Assembly (NCBI GenBank): GCA_910579285.1
Contig: CAJTTT010000001.1
Span: 62,001-126,000, forward strand
Reading direction: 5' to 3'
Source of the DNA: an uncultured Lachnospiraceae bacterium
GTDB lineage: Bacteria; Bacillota; Clostridia; Lachnospirales; Lachnospiraceae
DNA: 64,000 nt
Shown: piece by piece, positions 25,829 through 34,429 of the stretch
How the letters are laid out: each line of letters begins with the position of its first letter
Numbering within the stretch: position 1 is the stretch's first letter
The notes under the pieces: generated by a model
Databases searched by the model: none
What the model was told of the DNA's origin: nothing
The model's input: only the letters and a program-made list of their open reading frames with translations
Position numbers and translations under genes: made by a program

Positions 25829-27214
25829 ATGAAAAGTGTAGCATTACATAATCTGGGGTGCAAGGTAAATGCATACGAAATGGACTTTATGCAACAAATG
25901 TTACAAGAAAAGGGATATAAAATTGTACCATTTGATGAAGCAGCCGATATCTATATCGTGAACACCTGTACGGTGACCAATATTGCAGACAGGAAAAGCC
26001 GCCAGATGCTGCACCGTGCAAAGAGGCGGAACCCGGACGCCGTGGTGGTGGCGGTCGGCTGCTATGTGCAGACCGGCCAGGAGACGCTGGAAAAGGACGG
26101 CGCGGTGGACCTCGCCATCGGGAACAATCGAAAGAAGGAGCTGGCGGAGATTCTGGAGTCGTATCTGAAGGAGCGGGAAGCGGGGAAAACAGGCGGCGGC
26201 GCGGAAGCATCGGAGCCTGTAAATGGAGCGGCAGCCGTGCAGCCTGCCTGCAGTGTGAAAATCGACACCATTGACATTGCCCGCGCGCCTTATGAAGAGA
26301 TGACCCTGAAGACAACGGCGGAGCATACCCGCGCCTATATCAAGATTCAGGACGGATGCAACCAGTTCTGCTCCTACTGTATCATTCCTTATGCAAGAGG
26401 GCGGGTCAGAAGCCGCAGGGAAGAGGATATTTTGGAGGAAGCGCGGGGTATGGCCCGCGCGGGATACCGGGAGATTGTGCTGACAGGCATTCATATCAGC
26501 TCCTATGGAACCGACCGGGGCGGCAGTGAACTTGTCCGCCTCCTGCAGCAGCTTTCAGGGATTGAGGGAATAGAGAGAATCCGCCTCGGCTCCCTGGAGC
26601 CGGGAATTGTGACAGAGGAGTTTGCGGCCGGGATAAGCGGCATGCCGAAGGTCTGCCCACATTTCCATCTTTCCCTGCAGAGCGGCAGCGATACCGTGCT
26701 TCGGAGGATGAACCGGCGATATGACACGGCCGGCTACTACCGCGCGGTGGAGAGACTGAGAAAGTATTACGACAATCCGGCAGTCACCACGGACGTGATT
26801 GTGGGGTTTCCCGGGGAAACAGAGGAGGAGTTTGCACAGACGGAACGTTTTCTGAGGCGTGTGGGCTTTTACGAAATGCATATTTTCAAGTATTCCAGAC
26901 GGCAGGGAACCCGCGCGGCCGACATGGAAGGACAGCTTACAGAAGCCGAGAAGGCGGTGAGAAGCGAGCGCCTGGCCGGGTTGGAGCGTGAAATGTCCCG
27001 CGCGTACCGGGAGACGTTTCTCGGGAGAACGGAGGAGGTTCTCTTTGAGGAGCTGATGGAGAAGGATGGGAAGGCTTACTGGATTGGACATACCACCCGT
27101 TATTTAAAGGCGGCCAGAGAGGCGGCGCCGGGGGAGAATCTGCAAAACTGCCTGGCCGGCGAACGGCTGGTTTCCTTTTTGGAGGAGGATGTTTTGCTCG
27201 GCGGGAAGGAATAG
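25829..27214 (+). CDS. mtaB: tRNA (t6A37) methylthiotransferase MtaB
   Basis: Radical-SAM enzyme that adds a methylthio group to N6-threonylcarbamoyladenosine at tRNA position 37. 461 residues: N-terminal UPF0004 domain with three cluster cysteines (Cys11 in NLGCKVN, Cys47 in VNTCTVTN, and the one in VGCYVQ), the radical-SAM motif CNQFCSYC followed by IIPYARGRVRSR, and a C-terminal TRAM-like region. The N-terminal NLGCKVNAYE fits MtaB rather than MiaB or RimO. ATG 25829 follows GCGGGGATT, a modest RBS. It is divergent from the HPr-like gene. A new promoter begins at its 3' end. Confidence 0.95.
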   Translation: MKSVALHNLGCKVNAYEMDFMQQMLQEKGYKIVPFDEAADIYIVNTCTVTNIADRKSRQMLHRAKRRNPDAVVVAVGCYVQTGQETLEKDGAVDLAIGNNRKKELAEILESYLKEREAGKTGGGAEASEPVNGAAAVQPACSVKIDTIDIARAPYEEMTLKTTAEHTRAYIKIQDGCNQFCSYCIIPYARGRVRSRREEDILEEARGMARAGYREIVLTGIHISSYGTDRGGSELVRLLQQLSGIEGIERIRLGSLEPGIVTEEFAAGISGMPKVCPHFHLSLQSGSDTVLRRMNRRYDTAGYYRAVERLRKYYDNPAVTTDVIVGFPGETEEEFAQTERFLRRVGFYEMHIFKYSRRQGTRAADMEGQLTEAEKAVRSERLAGLEREMSRAYRETFLGRTEEVLFEELMEKDGKAYWIGHTTRYLKAAREAAPGENLQNCLAGERLVSFLEEDVLLGGKE

Positions 27215-27217
27215 CCG

Positions 27218-27246
27218 TTGCTGTGGCACATTATTTGTGGTAAAAT
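27218..27246 (+). promoter_or_regulatory. Promoter of the ireB-ruvX group
   Basis: TTGCTG (27218-27223), a 17-bp spacer, TAAAAT (27241-27246). Transcription would start near 27253, leaving a leader of about 160 nt before ATG 27414. Confidence 0.65.
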
Positions 27247-27248
27247 AG

Positions 27249-27285
27249 AAGCTGTTAAGCTAGGGATTCTGTACAGTAACAGCTT
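27249..27285 (+). other. Nine-pair hairpin in the ireB leader
   Basis: AAGCTGTTA (27249-27257) and TAACAGCTT (27277-27285) are perfectly complementary around a 19-base loop. It sits at the predicted transcription start. A T-run (27305-27312) follows 20 bases later, so it is not a clear terminator; an operator or leader element is possible. Confidence 0.55.
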
Positions 27286-27413
27286 GAAGATAAGAGTGAC
27301 GGGTGTTTTTTTTCCCTAAATCATGGCAAGACTATAGTAACTGACAGTCATCGGAATTGAGAGGACGCTGAACGGTTACGGATTATAATAACAATAGATA
27401 AAGGCGGGAGAAT

Positions 27414-27695
27414 ATGCGGGATCAGGATTTGGAAAATACACAGTTTTTTACCGTGGGGACGGAGCCGGAGACAGGAGTGAAACTCGTGCTGTCCACGGTA
27501 TATGAGGCGTTGACGGAGAAAGGTTATAACCCGGTCAATCAGATTGTCGGCTATATTATGTCCGGCGATCCCACTTACATCACCAGCCATAAGAGTGCGC
27601 GGAGCCTTATTATGAAGGTGGAGCGGGATGAGCTTGTGGAAGAAATGCTGGTGGAGTATATCAAAAACTCCATAGAAGGTGCGAAGAAGGGTTGA
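27414..27695 (+). CDS. ireB: IreB family regulatory phosphoprotein (UPF0297)
   Basis: 93-residue protein of the IreB/YrzL family. In Enterococcus IreB is phosphorylated by the Ser/Thr kinase IreK and dampens cephalosporin resistance; that role is taken from the family. The sequence is highly conserved, including NPVNQIVGYIMSGDPTYITSHKSAR, which is nearly diagnostic. Threonines near the N terminus (TQFFTVG) are candidate phosphorylation sites. ATG 27414 follows GGCGGGAGA. It is followed by ruvX and a DUF1292 gene, the standard yrzL-yrrK-yrzB order of Firmicutes. Confidence 0.95.
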   Translation: MRDQDLENTQFFTVGTEPETGVKLVLSTVYEALTEKGYNPVNQIVGYIMSGDPTYITSHKSARSLIMKVERDELVEEMLVEYIKNSIEGAKKG

Positions 27696-27726
27696 CCCAA
27701 ATAGTCAATAACGGTGAAAAGGACAA

Positions 27727-28164
27727 ATGAGAATTATGGGGCTGGATCTCGGTTCCAAAACGGTGGGGGTTGCCATCAGCGATCCCCTGCTTATTACGGC
27801 ACAGGGGATCGAAATTATCAGGCGCAGGGAAGAGAACAAGCTGAGACAGACGCTTGCGCGTATTGAGGCGTTGATTGAGGAGTACGAGGTGGACAGGATC
27901 GTGCTCGGTCTGCCGAAGAACATGAACGACACGCTGGGAGAGCGGGCGCAGATTTCGCTTGAGTTTAAGGAAAAACTGGAGCGGCGCACGGGATTGCCCG
28001 TAGTGATGTGGGATGAGAGACTTACGACGGCGGCGGCGGACAGAGCGATGATAGAGGCCGGCATCCGCAGGGAAAACCGCAAGGACTATGTGGACAAGAT
28101 TGCGGCATGTCTGATTTTGCAGGGGTATTTAGACTCGCAGTTTAACCGAACCGAAGTTGACTGA
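27727..28164 (+). CDS. ruvX: Holliday junction resolvase RuvX (YqgF family)
   Basis: 145-residue RNase H-fold protein, put forward as a Holliday junction resolvase and also linked to 16S rRNA 5'-end maturation in E. coli. Motifs: MGLDLGSKTVGVAISDPL with the first catalytic Asp, VLGLPKNMNDT, MWDERLTTAAADR and the C-terminal DKIAACLILQGYLD. Length is typical. ATG 27727 follows AAAAGGA, 31 bp after ireB. Located in the conserved ireB-ruvX-DUF1292 cluster. Confidence 0.95.
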   Translation: MRIMGLDLGSKTVGVAISDPLLITAQGIEIIRRREENKLRQTLARIEALIEEYEVDRIVLGLPKNMNDTLGERAQISLEFKEKLERRTGLPVVMWDERLTTAAADRAMIEAGIRRENRKDYVDKIAACLILQGYLDSQFNRTEVD

Positions 28165-28202
28165 CAAACTGGGCGCAGGCTGAACTGGAAACGGGAGGAC
28201 GA

Positions 28203-28460
28203 ATGGAGAAAATTACATTTACGCCGCAGGAGGGCGGCGCGGTCGAATTTTATATTTTGGAGCAGACGATGATTGGCGGCGTCAATTATCTTCTGGTGAC
28301 GGATTCTGAGGAGGGCGACGGCGAGGCGCTCATTTTGTGTGATACTTCCGATTCGGAAGATCTGGAAGCGGTGTATGAGATCGTAGATGACGATGAAACA
28401 TTAAACGCAGTGGCGGCTGTGTTTGAAAAGATAATGGAAGACATTCATATTATTCAGTAG
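28203..28460 (+). CDS. DUF1292 domain-containing protein (YrzB-like)
   Basis: 85-residue acidic protein. The DUF1292 pattern is visible as VEFYILEQTMIGGVNYLLVTDSE followed by ALILCDTSD and a C-terminal acidic helix with ETLNAVAAVFEKIME. No catalytic residues or membrane segments are seen and the function is unknown across the family. ATG 28203 follows GGGAGGACGA, a good RBS. It completes the ireB-ruvX-yrzB order; the next gene, RNase J, starts only 19 bp later. Confidence 0.9.
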   Translation: MEKITFTPQEGGAVEFYILEQTMIGGVNYLLVTDSEEGDGEALILCDTSDSEDLEAVYEIVDDDETLNAVAAVFEKIMEDIHIIQ

Positions 28461-28479
28461 AAAACGGAGGTAAATTTTT

Positions 28480-30162
28480 TTGAATTTTAAGAAAAATGAA
28501 CAAGGAAAGTCAGCGGGCAAGCTGAAAGCTATCCCATTGGGCGGACTTGAGCAGATCGGGCTCAACATCACTGCCTTTGAATATGAGGATAGCATTGTTG
28601 TGGTGGACTGCGGTCTGTCATTCCCGGAGGACGAGATGCTGGGAATTGATCTGGTGATACCGGATATCACCTACTTAAAGGAAAACGCAGACAAGGTGAA
28701 GGGGTTTGTGATCACCCACGGACACGAGGATCACATCGGGGCGCTGCCCTATATCTTAAAGGAGCTGAACATACCCATCTATGCGACGAAGCTGACGATG
28801 GGCATCATAGAGAACAAGCTGGAGGAGCACGGACTGATGAAGACCACCAAGAGGAAGGTGGTGAAGTTCGGACAGTCCATCAATCTGGGCCAGTTTCGGA
28901 TCGAATTTATTAAAACAAACCACAGCATTGTGGATGCGGCTGCGCTGGCGATTTACTCTCCGGCGGGCGTAGTGGTGCACACGGGAGACTTTAAGGTGGA
29001 CTATACGCCTGTGTTTGGCGATGCCATTGATTTACAGAGATTTGCGGAGATCGGCAAGAAAGGCGTGCTGGCGCTTATGTGCGACTCCACCAACGCGGAG
29101 CGGGCAGGCTTTACGCCCTCCGAGAAGACGGTGGGGAAGACGCTGGATTCCCTTTTCCTGGAGCATAAAGATACCCGTATTCTGATCGCTACCTTTGCAT
29201 CCAATGTGGACAGGGTGCGTCAGATCATCAACACGGCGGAAAAATTCGACAGGAAGGTTGTGGTGGAAGGCCGCAGCATGGTTAATATCATTGACACGGC
29301 CTCCAAGCTTGGCTATCTGCAGATTGCCGAGAGGACGCTGATCGAGGTGGAGGAGCTTAAAAATTATCCGCCGGAAAAGACGGTGATCATCACCACGGGA
29401 AGCCAGGGAGAAAGTATGGCGGCCTTAAGCCGCATGGCAAGCAATAACCATAAAAAGATTTCCATTATGCCCGGAGACACGGTTATTTTCTCCGCCCACC
29501 CGATTCCCGGCAATGAGAAGGCGGTGACCAATGTCATCAACGAACTGCAGATGAAGGGCGCGGACGTGATTTTCCAGGATGTGCATGTGTCCGGGCACGC
29601 CTGCCAGGAGGAGATCAAGCTTATTTATTCCCTTGTGAAACCGAAGTATGCGATTCCTGTCCACGGAGAGTATAAGCACCGCAAGGCGCAGGCGAAGATT
29701 GCGGCCCAGCTTGGGATGCCAAAGGAAAATATCTTCATGCTGCAGTCCGGCGATGTGCTGGAGATGGACGACAACCGGGCGGTTGTGAGCGAGAAGGTGC
29801 CGGTCGGGGCGATTCTTGTGGACGGACTCGGTGTAGGTGATGTGGGAAATGTGGTGCTCCGTGACAGACAGCATCTGGCGGAGGACGGTATTATGATTGT
29901 GGTGATGGCGCTGGAATCCCACAGCGATCAGCTGGTCTCTGGCCCGGATATCGTTTCGCGCGGCTTTGTCTATGTGCGGGAGTCCGATGAGCTTCTTGAC
30001 GAGGCGAGACTGCTGGTGGAGGCGGCGGTGCAGGACTGCCTTGACAGAGGGAAGACCGACTGGGGCAAGCTTAAGAGCACCGTGAAGGATGTGCTGAGTG
30101 ACTTCGTCTGGAAGAAGACAAAGAGAAGGCCGATGATACTGCCGATTATAATGGAAGTCTGA
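28480..30162 (+). CDS. Ribonuclease J
   Basis: Metallo-beta-lactamase fold RNase with endonuclease and 5'-to-3' exonuclease activity, central to mRNA decay and rRNA maturation in Firmicutes. 560 residues: IPLGGLEQIGLNI at the start, the metal motif HGHEDH (His80-His85), HTGDFKVDYTP, the beta-CASP domain with TTGSQGES and HVSGHA, and IPVHGEYKH, then a C-terminal domain. The start is a TTG at 28480, supported by CGGAGG nine bases upstream and the lack of an ATG before the conserved N terminus. It is inserted between the yrzB-like gene and the ylbF-like gene. It cannot be assigned to J1 or J2 by eye. Confidence 0.95.
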   Translation: MNFKKNEQGKSAGKLKAIPLGGLEQIGLNITAFEYEDSIVVVDCGLSFPEDEMLGIDLVIPDITYLKENADKVKGFVITHGHEDHIGALPYILKELNIPIYATKLTMGIIENKLEEHGLMKTTKRKVVKFGQSINLGQFRIEFIKTNHSIVDAAALAIYSPAGVVVHTGDFKVDYTPVFGDAIDLQRFAEIGKKGVLALMCDSTNAERAGFTPSEKTVGKTLDSLFLEHKDTRILIATFASNVDRVRQIINTAEKFDRKVVVEGRSMVNIIDTASKLGYLQIAERTLIEVEELKNYPPEKTVIITTGSQGESMAALSRMASNNHKKISIMPGDTVIFSAHPIPGNEKAVTNVINELQMKGADVIFQDVHVSGHACQEEIKLIYSLVKPKYAIPVHGEYKHRKAQAKIAAQLGMPKENIFMLQSGDVLEMDDNRAVVSEKVPVGAILVDGLGVGDVGNVVLRDRQHLAEDGIMIVVMALESHSDQLVSGPDIVSRGFVYVRESDELLDEARLLVEAAVQDCLDRGKTDWGKLKSTVKDVLSDFVWKKTKRRPMILPIIMEV

Positions 30163-30215
30163 CAATTTTGAGAATGGATATGTGCCAAGCTGTATAAGAT
30201 AAAGGAGAACACATT

Positions 30216-30551
30216 ATGTCAGATAAAGAGATCATAGAGGCTGCCAGAGAATTTGCGGATAAGATTATGACCTCGAATACTTATAAGGATTATCTTTACC
30301 AGAGAGAAAAGATCAAGAAGCAGCCGGAGCTTTATGAGAAAGTGAATGAGTTCCGAAAGCGCAACTTTGACTTGCAGAACGAGACGGAAAGCGAAGATAT
30401 GCTGGACCGCGTGGAGGATTTCGAGCGGGAATATGAGAAATTCAGGGAAAATCCGTTTGTGGATGATTTCCTGCGCGCAGAACTGGCCTTCTGCCGTATG
30501 ATGCAGGAGGTCTATGTGCTGTTAGCGGACGAAGTGGATTTTGAGGTATGA
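30216..30551 (+). CDS. YlbF family regulator
   Basis: 111-residue all-helical protein of the YlbF/YmcA family (Com_YlbF), with coiled-coil content and the central pattern YQREKIKKQPELYEKVNEFRKRNFDLQ. In Bacillus, YlbF, YmcA and YaaT form a complex that steers RNase Y; here the gene follows RNase J, so a role in RNA turnover is plausible but inferred. ATG 30216 follows AAAGGAG. The MltG-like gene starts 46 bp after its stop. Confidence 0.85.
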   Translation: MSDKEIIEAAREFADKIMTSNTYKDYLYQREKIKKQPELYEKVNEFRKRNFDLQNETESEDMLDRVEDFEREYEKFRENPFVDDFLRAELAFCRMMQEVYVLLADEVDFEV

Positions 30552-30597
30552 CAGTCTGGCGGGTGGGTGCGTGCCGGACTGTGAGAGGAAATGTGTT

Positions 30598-31002
30598 ATG
30601 AGTATAAAAGAAATTATCGGTTCCACGTTGGAGCTGATTATCAAAATAGGGGTCTTTATTTTTGCAGCCACCTATATTATGAAAGCGGCCACGACAGCCT
30701 ACGATTACGGGTTCCGCATTTTTACCGAGGCGCCGGTTTCCCTCGGGGAAGGCAGGACAATCAGTGTCAGCGTGGGGGAGCCGGTGTCCGTCAAAGAGGT
30801 AGGCGAGATGTTAGAGGAGCGGGGACTGATCCGCGATGCGAAGCTCTTCCTTCTGCAGGAGCTTTTGTCGGAGAACCACGGAAAACTGCAGCCCGGCATT
30901 TATGATCTGAACACGGCCATGACGGCGGAGGAGATGATGGACGTGATGGCGGCGGACGCCCCGGAAGAAGGAGAAGAGGAAACGGAGGAGGGAACGCAGT
31001 GA
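30598..31002 (+). CDS. Short MltG-like membrane protein without the lytic transglycosylase domain
   Basis: 134 residues: an N-terminal membrane helix (about 10-30, LELIIKIGVFIFAATYIM), then a single small domain that matches the LysM-like subdomain of MltG (VSVGEPVSVKEVGEMLEERGLIRDAKLF, then LQPGIYDLNTAMTAEEMMDVM), and an acidic tail. The catalytic YceG domain of about 200 residues is absent, and the next 300 bases belong to another gene in another frame, so this is not a simple frameshift. The gene holds the position of yrrL/mltG in the Bacillus order ruvX-yrzB-yrrL-yrrM. ATG 30598 follows GAGAGGA. Its stop overlaps the next start (GTGA). Confidence 0.7.
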   Translation: MSIKEIIGSTLELIIKIGVFIFAATYIMKAATTAYDYGFRIFTEAPVSLGEGRTISVSVGEPVSVKEVGEMLEERGLIRDAKLFLLQELLSENHGKLQPGIYDLNTAMTAEEMMDVMAADAPEEGEEETEEGTQ

Positions 31003-31646
31003 TTTCAGGCGAGCGCATGGAAACATTTCTCGCTTCTCTGGATACGGGCAACACCCCTTTTCTGGATCAGATAGAACGTGAAGCTTTGGAAACCAATGTG
31101 CCGATTATACGCACGCAGACGCAGGGGCTGCTCCGCTTTCTGCTCGCGCTGCATAAACCCATGTCCATTCTGGAGGTGGGGTGCGCCATTGGTTTTTCTG
31201 CACTTCTGATGAGCGAGTACGCCCCAGAGGGGTGTAAGATCACGACCATAGAAAAATACGAGAAACGGATACCCGTGGCGAAGGCAAATTTTGCGCGGGC
31301 CGGAAAGGAAGAAACGATCACACTCCTGGAGGGAGATGCAGCGGATATTCTGAAAGAGCTTACGGGGCCTTATGACTTTATTTTTATGGATGCTGCCAAG
31401 GGGCAGTATATCCACTTTCTGCCCGAGACTTTGCGCCTCCTTGCACCCGGAGGACTGCTGGTATCGGATAATGTGCTGCAGGACGGTGATATTTTGGAAT
31501 CCCGGTTTGCCGTGGAGAGAAGGAACCGCACCATCCACAGCAGAATGAGGGAATATTTATACGAACTGACACATCACGAGGCGCTTCAGACGGTGGTGCT
31601 TCCCATCGGGGACGGAGTGACGGTCAGCTGTCTGAGAGGAGTATGA
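30999..31646 (+). CDS. trmR: O-methyltransferase, TrmR/YrrM type
   Basis: 215-residue class I SAM-dependent O-methyltransferase. SAM motif I is LEVGCAIGFSALLM, with TIEKYEKR and the metal-binding region FMDAAKGQY and SDNVLQDG as in the catechol-OMT-like family. In Bacillus the orthologue YrrM (TrmR) methylates 5-hydroxyuridine at tRNA position 34 to 5-methoxyuridine. The call is supported by position: MltG-like gene before and U32 protein after, as in yrrL-yrrM-yrrN-yrrO. The start is GTG 30999, behind GGAGGAGGG and overlapping the previous stop by 4 bp. Confidence 0.85.
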   Translation: MISGERMETFLASLDTGNTPFLDQIEREALETNVPIIRTQTQGLLRFLLALHKPMSILEVGCAIGFSALLMSEYAPEGCKITTIEKYEKRIPVAKANFARAGKEETITLLEGDAADILKELTGPYDFIFMDAAKGQYIHFLPETLRLLAPGGLLVSDNVLQDGDILESRFAVERRNRTIHSRMREYLYELTHHEALQTVVLPIGDGVTVSCLRGV

Positions 31647-32938
31647 TGAAAAAGAGGAAACCCGAGCTGCTGGTGCCGGCAGCCAGCCTGGAAGTATTAA
31701 AAACAGCCGTTATTTTTGGCGCGGATGCTGTTTACATAGGCGGAGAAGCCTTCGGCCTGCGGGCAAAAGCGAAGAACTTTTCGGCCCGGGAGATGGCGGA
31801 GGGCATTGCTTTTGCTCACGGGAAAGGCGTGAAAGTGTATGTGACGGCCAATATTCTGGCGCACAATTATGATCTGGAAGGAGCCAAAACGTATTTCCGG
31901 GAGCTGAAGGAGCTGCAGCCGGACGCGCTGATCATAGCAGATCCCGGGATGTTTGCCCTGGCGCGGGAAATCTGCCCGGAAATTGACGTCCATATTTCCA
32001 CCCAGGCCAACAACACGAACTACATGACCTACCGCTTCTGGCATGAGCAGGGGGCGAAGCGGGTCGTGTCGGCAAGGGAGCTTTCCCTGCAGGAAATAAA
32101 AGAAATCCGGGAAAATATTCCAGAGGAGATGGAGATTGAAAGCTTTGTGCACGGGGCAATGTGCATTTCCTACTCGGGGCGGTGTCTCTTAAGCAATTAT
32201 TTTACCGGGCGGGACGCAAACCACGGGGCCTGCACTCATCCATGCCGCTGGAAGTATGCGCTGATGGAGGAGACGAGGCCGGGAGAGTATCTGCCCGTGT
32301 TCGAGAATGAGCGCGGCACGTTTATCTTTAACTCCAAGGATCTCAATATGATTGCGCACATCCCGGAACTGGTGGACGCGGGCATTGACAGTTTTAAGAT
32401 AGAGGGCCGGATGAAAACCGCGCTCTATGTGGCCACGGTGGCCCGCACTTACAGGCGCGCCATTGACGATTATTTCATTTCCGAGGAGCAGTACCGTGCC
32501 AATATGGACTGGTACCGGGCGGAGATCGCCAAGTGCACATACCGTAAGTTTACCACGGGCTTTTATTTTGGAAAGACAGATGAAAATACCCAGATCTACG
32601 ATGAGAGCACCTATGTGAGCGAGTATATTTATCTGGGGACGGTGGGCGCGGTGACTGCGTCCTGCGCAGAGCAGGAGATGACGGCGGGCAGTACGCCTGC
32701 GGACAGCGGAAATGAGAGGAGAAAGCCCTGCGCCCGTATCGAACAGCGCAATAAATTCAGCGTGGGGGATGAGATAGAGATTATGAAGCCGGGCGGGGAG
32801 AACATTCCCGTCAAGGTGCTTGCCATGTATGATGCGGAGGGGAATCCCGTGGAATCCTGCCCGCACCCGAAGCAGACGATTGACGTGAGGCTGTCCGAAA
32901 CGCCCGGGGTGGGAGATATTCTCCGGGTGGAGAAATAA
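31643..32938 (+). CDS. Peptidase U32 family protein (probable tRNA uridine-34 hydroxylation protein)
   Basis: 431 residues with the U32 signature ESFVHGAMCISYSGRC at about 168-183 and further conserved cysteines in ACTHPCRWKY. The N-terminal half is a TIM-barrel-like region (ELLVPAASLEVLKTAVIFGA), the C-terminal part a beta-barrel. U32 proteins were called collagenases, but members paired with TrmR (YrrO/TrhP) are needed for 5-hydroxyuridine at tRNA position 34, the substrate of TrmR. The pairing here, with a 4-bp start-stop overlap, favours that role over proteolysis; the specific assignment is inferred from context. ATG 31643, or 31646 immediately after. Confidence 0.88.
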   Translation: MMKKRKPELLVPAASLEVLKTAVIFGADAVYIGGEAFGLRAKAKNFSAREMAEGIAFAHGKGVKVYVTANILAHNYDLEGAKTYFRELKELQPDALIIADPGMFALAREICPEIDVHISTQANNTNYMTYRFWHEQGAKRVVSARELSLQEIKEIRENIPEEMEIESFVHGAMCISYSGRCLLSNYFTGRDANHGACTHPCRWKYALMEETRPGEYLPVFENERGTFIFNSKDLNMIAHIPELVDAGIDSFKIEGRMKTALYVATVARTYRRAIDDYFISEEQYRANMDWYRAEIAKCTYRKFTTGFYFGKTDENTQIYDESTYVSEYIYLGTVGAVTASCAEQEMTAGSTPADSGNERRKPCARIEQRNKFSVGDEIEIMKPGGENIPVKVLAMYDAEGNPVESCPHPKQTIDVRLSETPGVGDILRVEK

Positions 32939-32989
32939 AAAACGTCCGCGCTGTATCTGTATGCGGAAATTTTACTTTGGAGAAAACAC

Positions 32990-34426
32990 ATGACATACCT
33001 TTCGATAACCTTTTACCTGTTTGTGGCGGCAGCAGCGCTGCTCTACTATATCCTGCCGTTGAAGTGCAGATGGCTTGTACTGCTTGTTGGAAGTATTTTC
33101 TTTTACTGGCGGGCTATGGGGAGCCTGGCGGGGCTGGCAGCTGTATTGGTGACCGCGATGGCGGCTTACGGGGCAGCGCTGCTCCTGGAGCGGTGGAAGA
33201 ACCGGGGCATTCTGGCCGGCGCCATACTGCTGACGGCGCTTCCGTGGCTGTGCGTGAAAAACGGAAATTATGTTCTGGAAGTTCTGTTACATAAAAGTGC
33301 AGTAAACTGGATTGTGCCAGTGGGCATTTCTTTCTATACATTACAGGTGATATCTTATCTGACAGATATTTACCGGGGCAGGATCGCCGCGCAGAAAAAT
33401 CCGGCGAAGTTTATCCTGTATGTCTTATTTTTCCCCCAGATTGTGCAAGGCCCCATTCCGCGCTATGACAGACTTGCGGACCAGCTTTACGCCGGGCACC
33501 GCTTTGATGAGAGAATGGTGGTGGGCGGTTTTTATCGGATTTTATGGGGATTTTTCCTGAAACTGATGATTGCCAGCCAGGCGGCGCAGTTCGTGGACTG
33601 GGTATACGAATTTTATCAGGTCTATGTGGGATGTTATGTTCTGGTGGCGGGTATTCTGTACAGTCTCCAGTTATATGCGGATTTTGCGGCCTGCATCTCG
33701 ATTTCGAGAGGTGTGGCGAACCTGTTTGGCGTGGAGCTTGCGGAGAACTTCCGCCATCCCTATCTGGCGGTTTCCGTCAAGGACTTCTGGCACAGATGGC
33801 ATATGTCACTCAGCGAGTGGCTGAAAGACTATATTTATATTCCTCTGGGCGGCAGCAGGAAGGGCCGTGTGAGGACATATATCAACCTGGCGTTGACTTT
33901 CTTGGTCAGCGGCGTCTGGCACGGCGCAGGGCTGCGGTTTGCTGCATGGGGAATGATGCATGCCGGCTATCAGATCGTTGGAGACATGACGCGTGACATA
34001 CAGAGGAAAGCAGTGAAATTCCTGAGACTGGAGCAATCGCCGGGAATGACGCTTTGGATACGGCGGGCCTGGACTTTCCTGTGCGTGATGTCGGCGTGGA
34101 TTCTTTTCCGGGCGGAGAGCCTGCGCAAGGGCCTCCAGATGCTGTGGAGCATGTTCCGGGTCAGAAATCTGTGGATATTTACCAATGATTCGCTGTTTAC
34201 AATGGGGTTAGAATGGAAGGAGTGGGTGGCGCTTGGCATTTCTGTTCTGATTTTGTTTGTGGTAAGCATCAAGCAGGAGCAGGGTGTCTCGTTCTCGGAG
34301 TTGATTTTCCGACAGCCCCTCTATCTGAGATGGATGTTGTATCTGGCTGCCATTTTCGGCATTATGACATTTGGCGGCTATGGACAGGGATATGATGCGC
34401 AGGCATTTATTTACGGGGGATTTTGA
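32990..34426 (+). CDS. MBOAT family O-acyltransferase (AlgI/DltB-like)
   Basis: 478-residue polytopic membrane protein with about ten hydrophobic segments. MBOAT features include RISYLT-type VISYLTDIYRG, the segment FWHRWHMSLSEWLKDYIYIPLGGSRKG and the catalytic His311 in VSGVWHGAG. AlgI-type enzymes move acetyl groups across the membrane onto exported polysaccharide. The downstream gene, 3 bp away, encodes a membrane-anchored SGNH-type protein, so the two probably form an O-acylation pair for a surface polymer. DltB is less likely because no dltA, dltC or dltD is near. ATG 32990 follows TTTGGAGA. Confidence 0.93.
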   Translation: MTYLSITFYLFVAAAALLYYILPLKCRWLVLLVGSIFFYWRAMGSLAGLAAVLVTAMAAYGAALLLERWKNRGILAGAILLTALPWLCVKNGNYVLEVLLHKSAVNWIVPVGISFYTLQVISYLTDIYRGRIAAQKNPAKFILYVLFFPQIVQGPIPRYDRLADQLYAGHRFDERMVVGGFYRILWGFFLKLMIASQAAQFVDWVYEFYQVYVGCYVLVAGILYSLQLYADFAACISISRGVANLFGVELAENFRHPYLAVSVKDFWHRWHMSLSEWLKDYIYIPLGGSRKGRVRTYINLALTFLVSGVWHGAGLRFAAWGMMHAGYQIVGDMTRDIQRKAVKFLRLEQSPGMTLWIRRAWTFLCVMSAWILFRAESLRKGLQMLWSMFRVRNLWIFTNDSLFTMGLEWKEWVALGISVLILFVVSIKQEQGVSFSELIFRQPLYLRWMLYLAAIFGIMTFGGYGQGYDAQAFIYGGF

Positions 34427-34429
34427 CAA

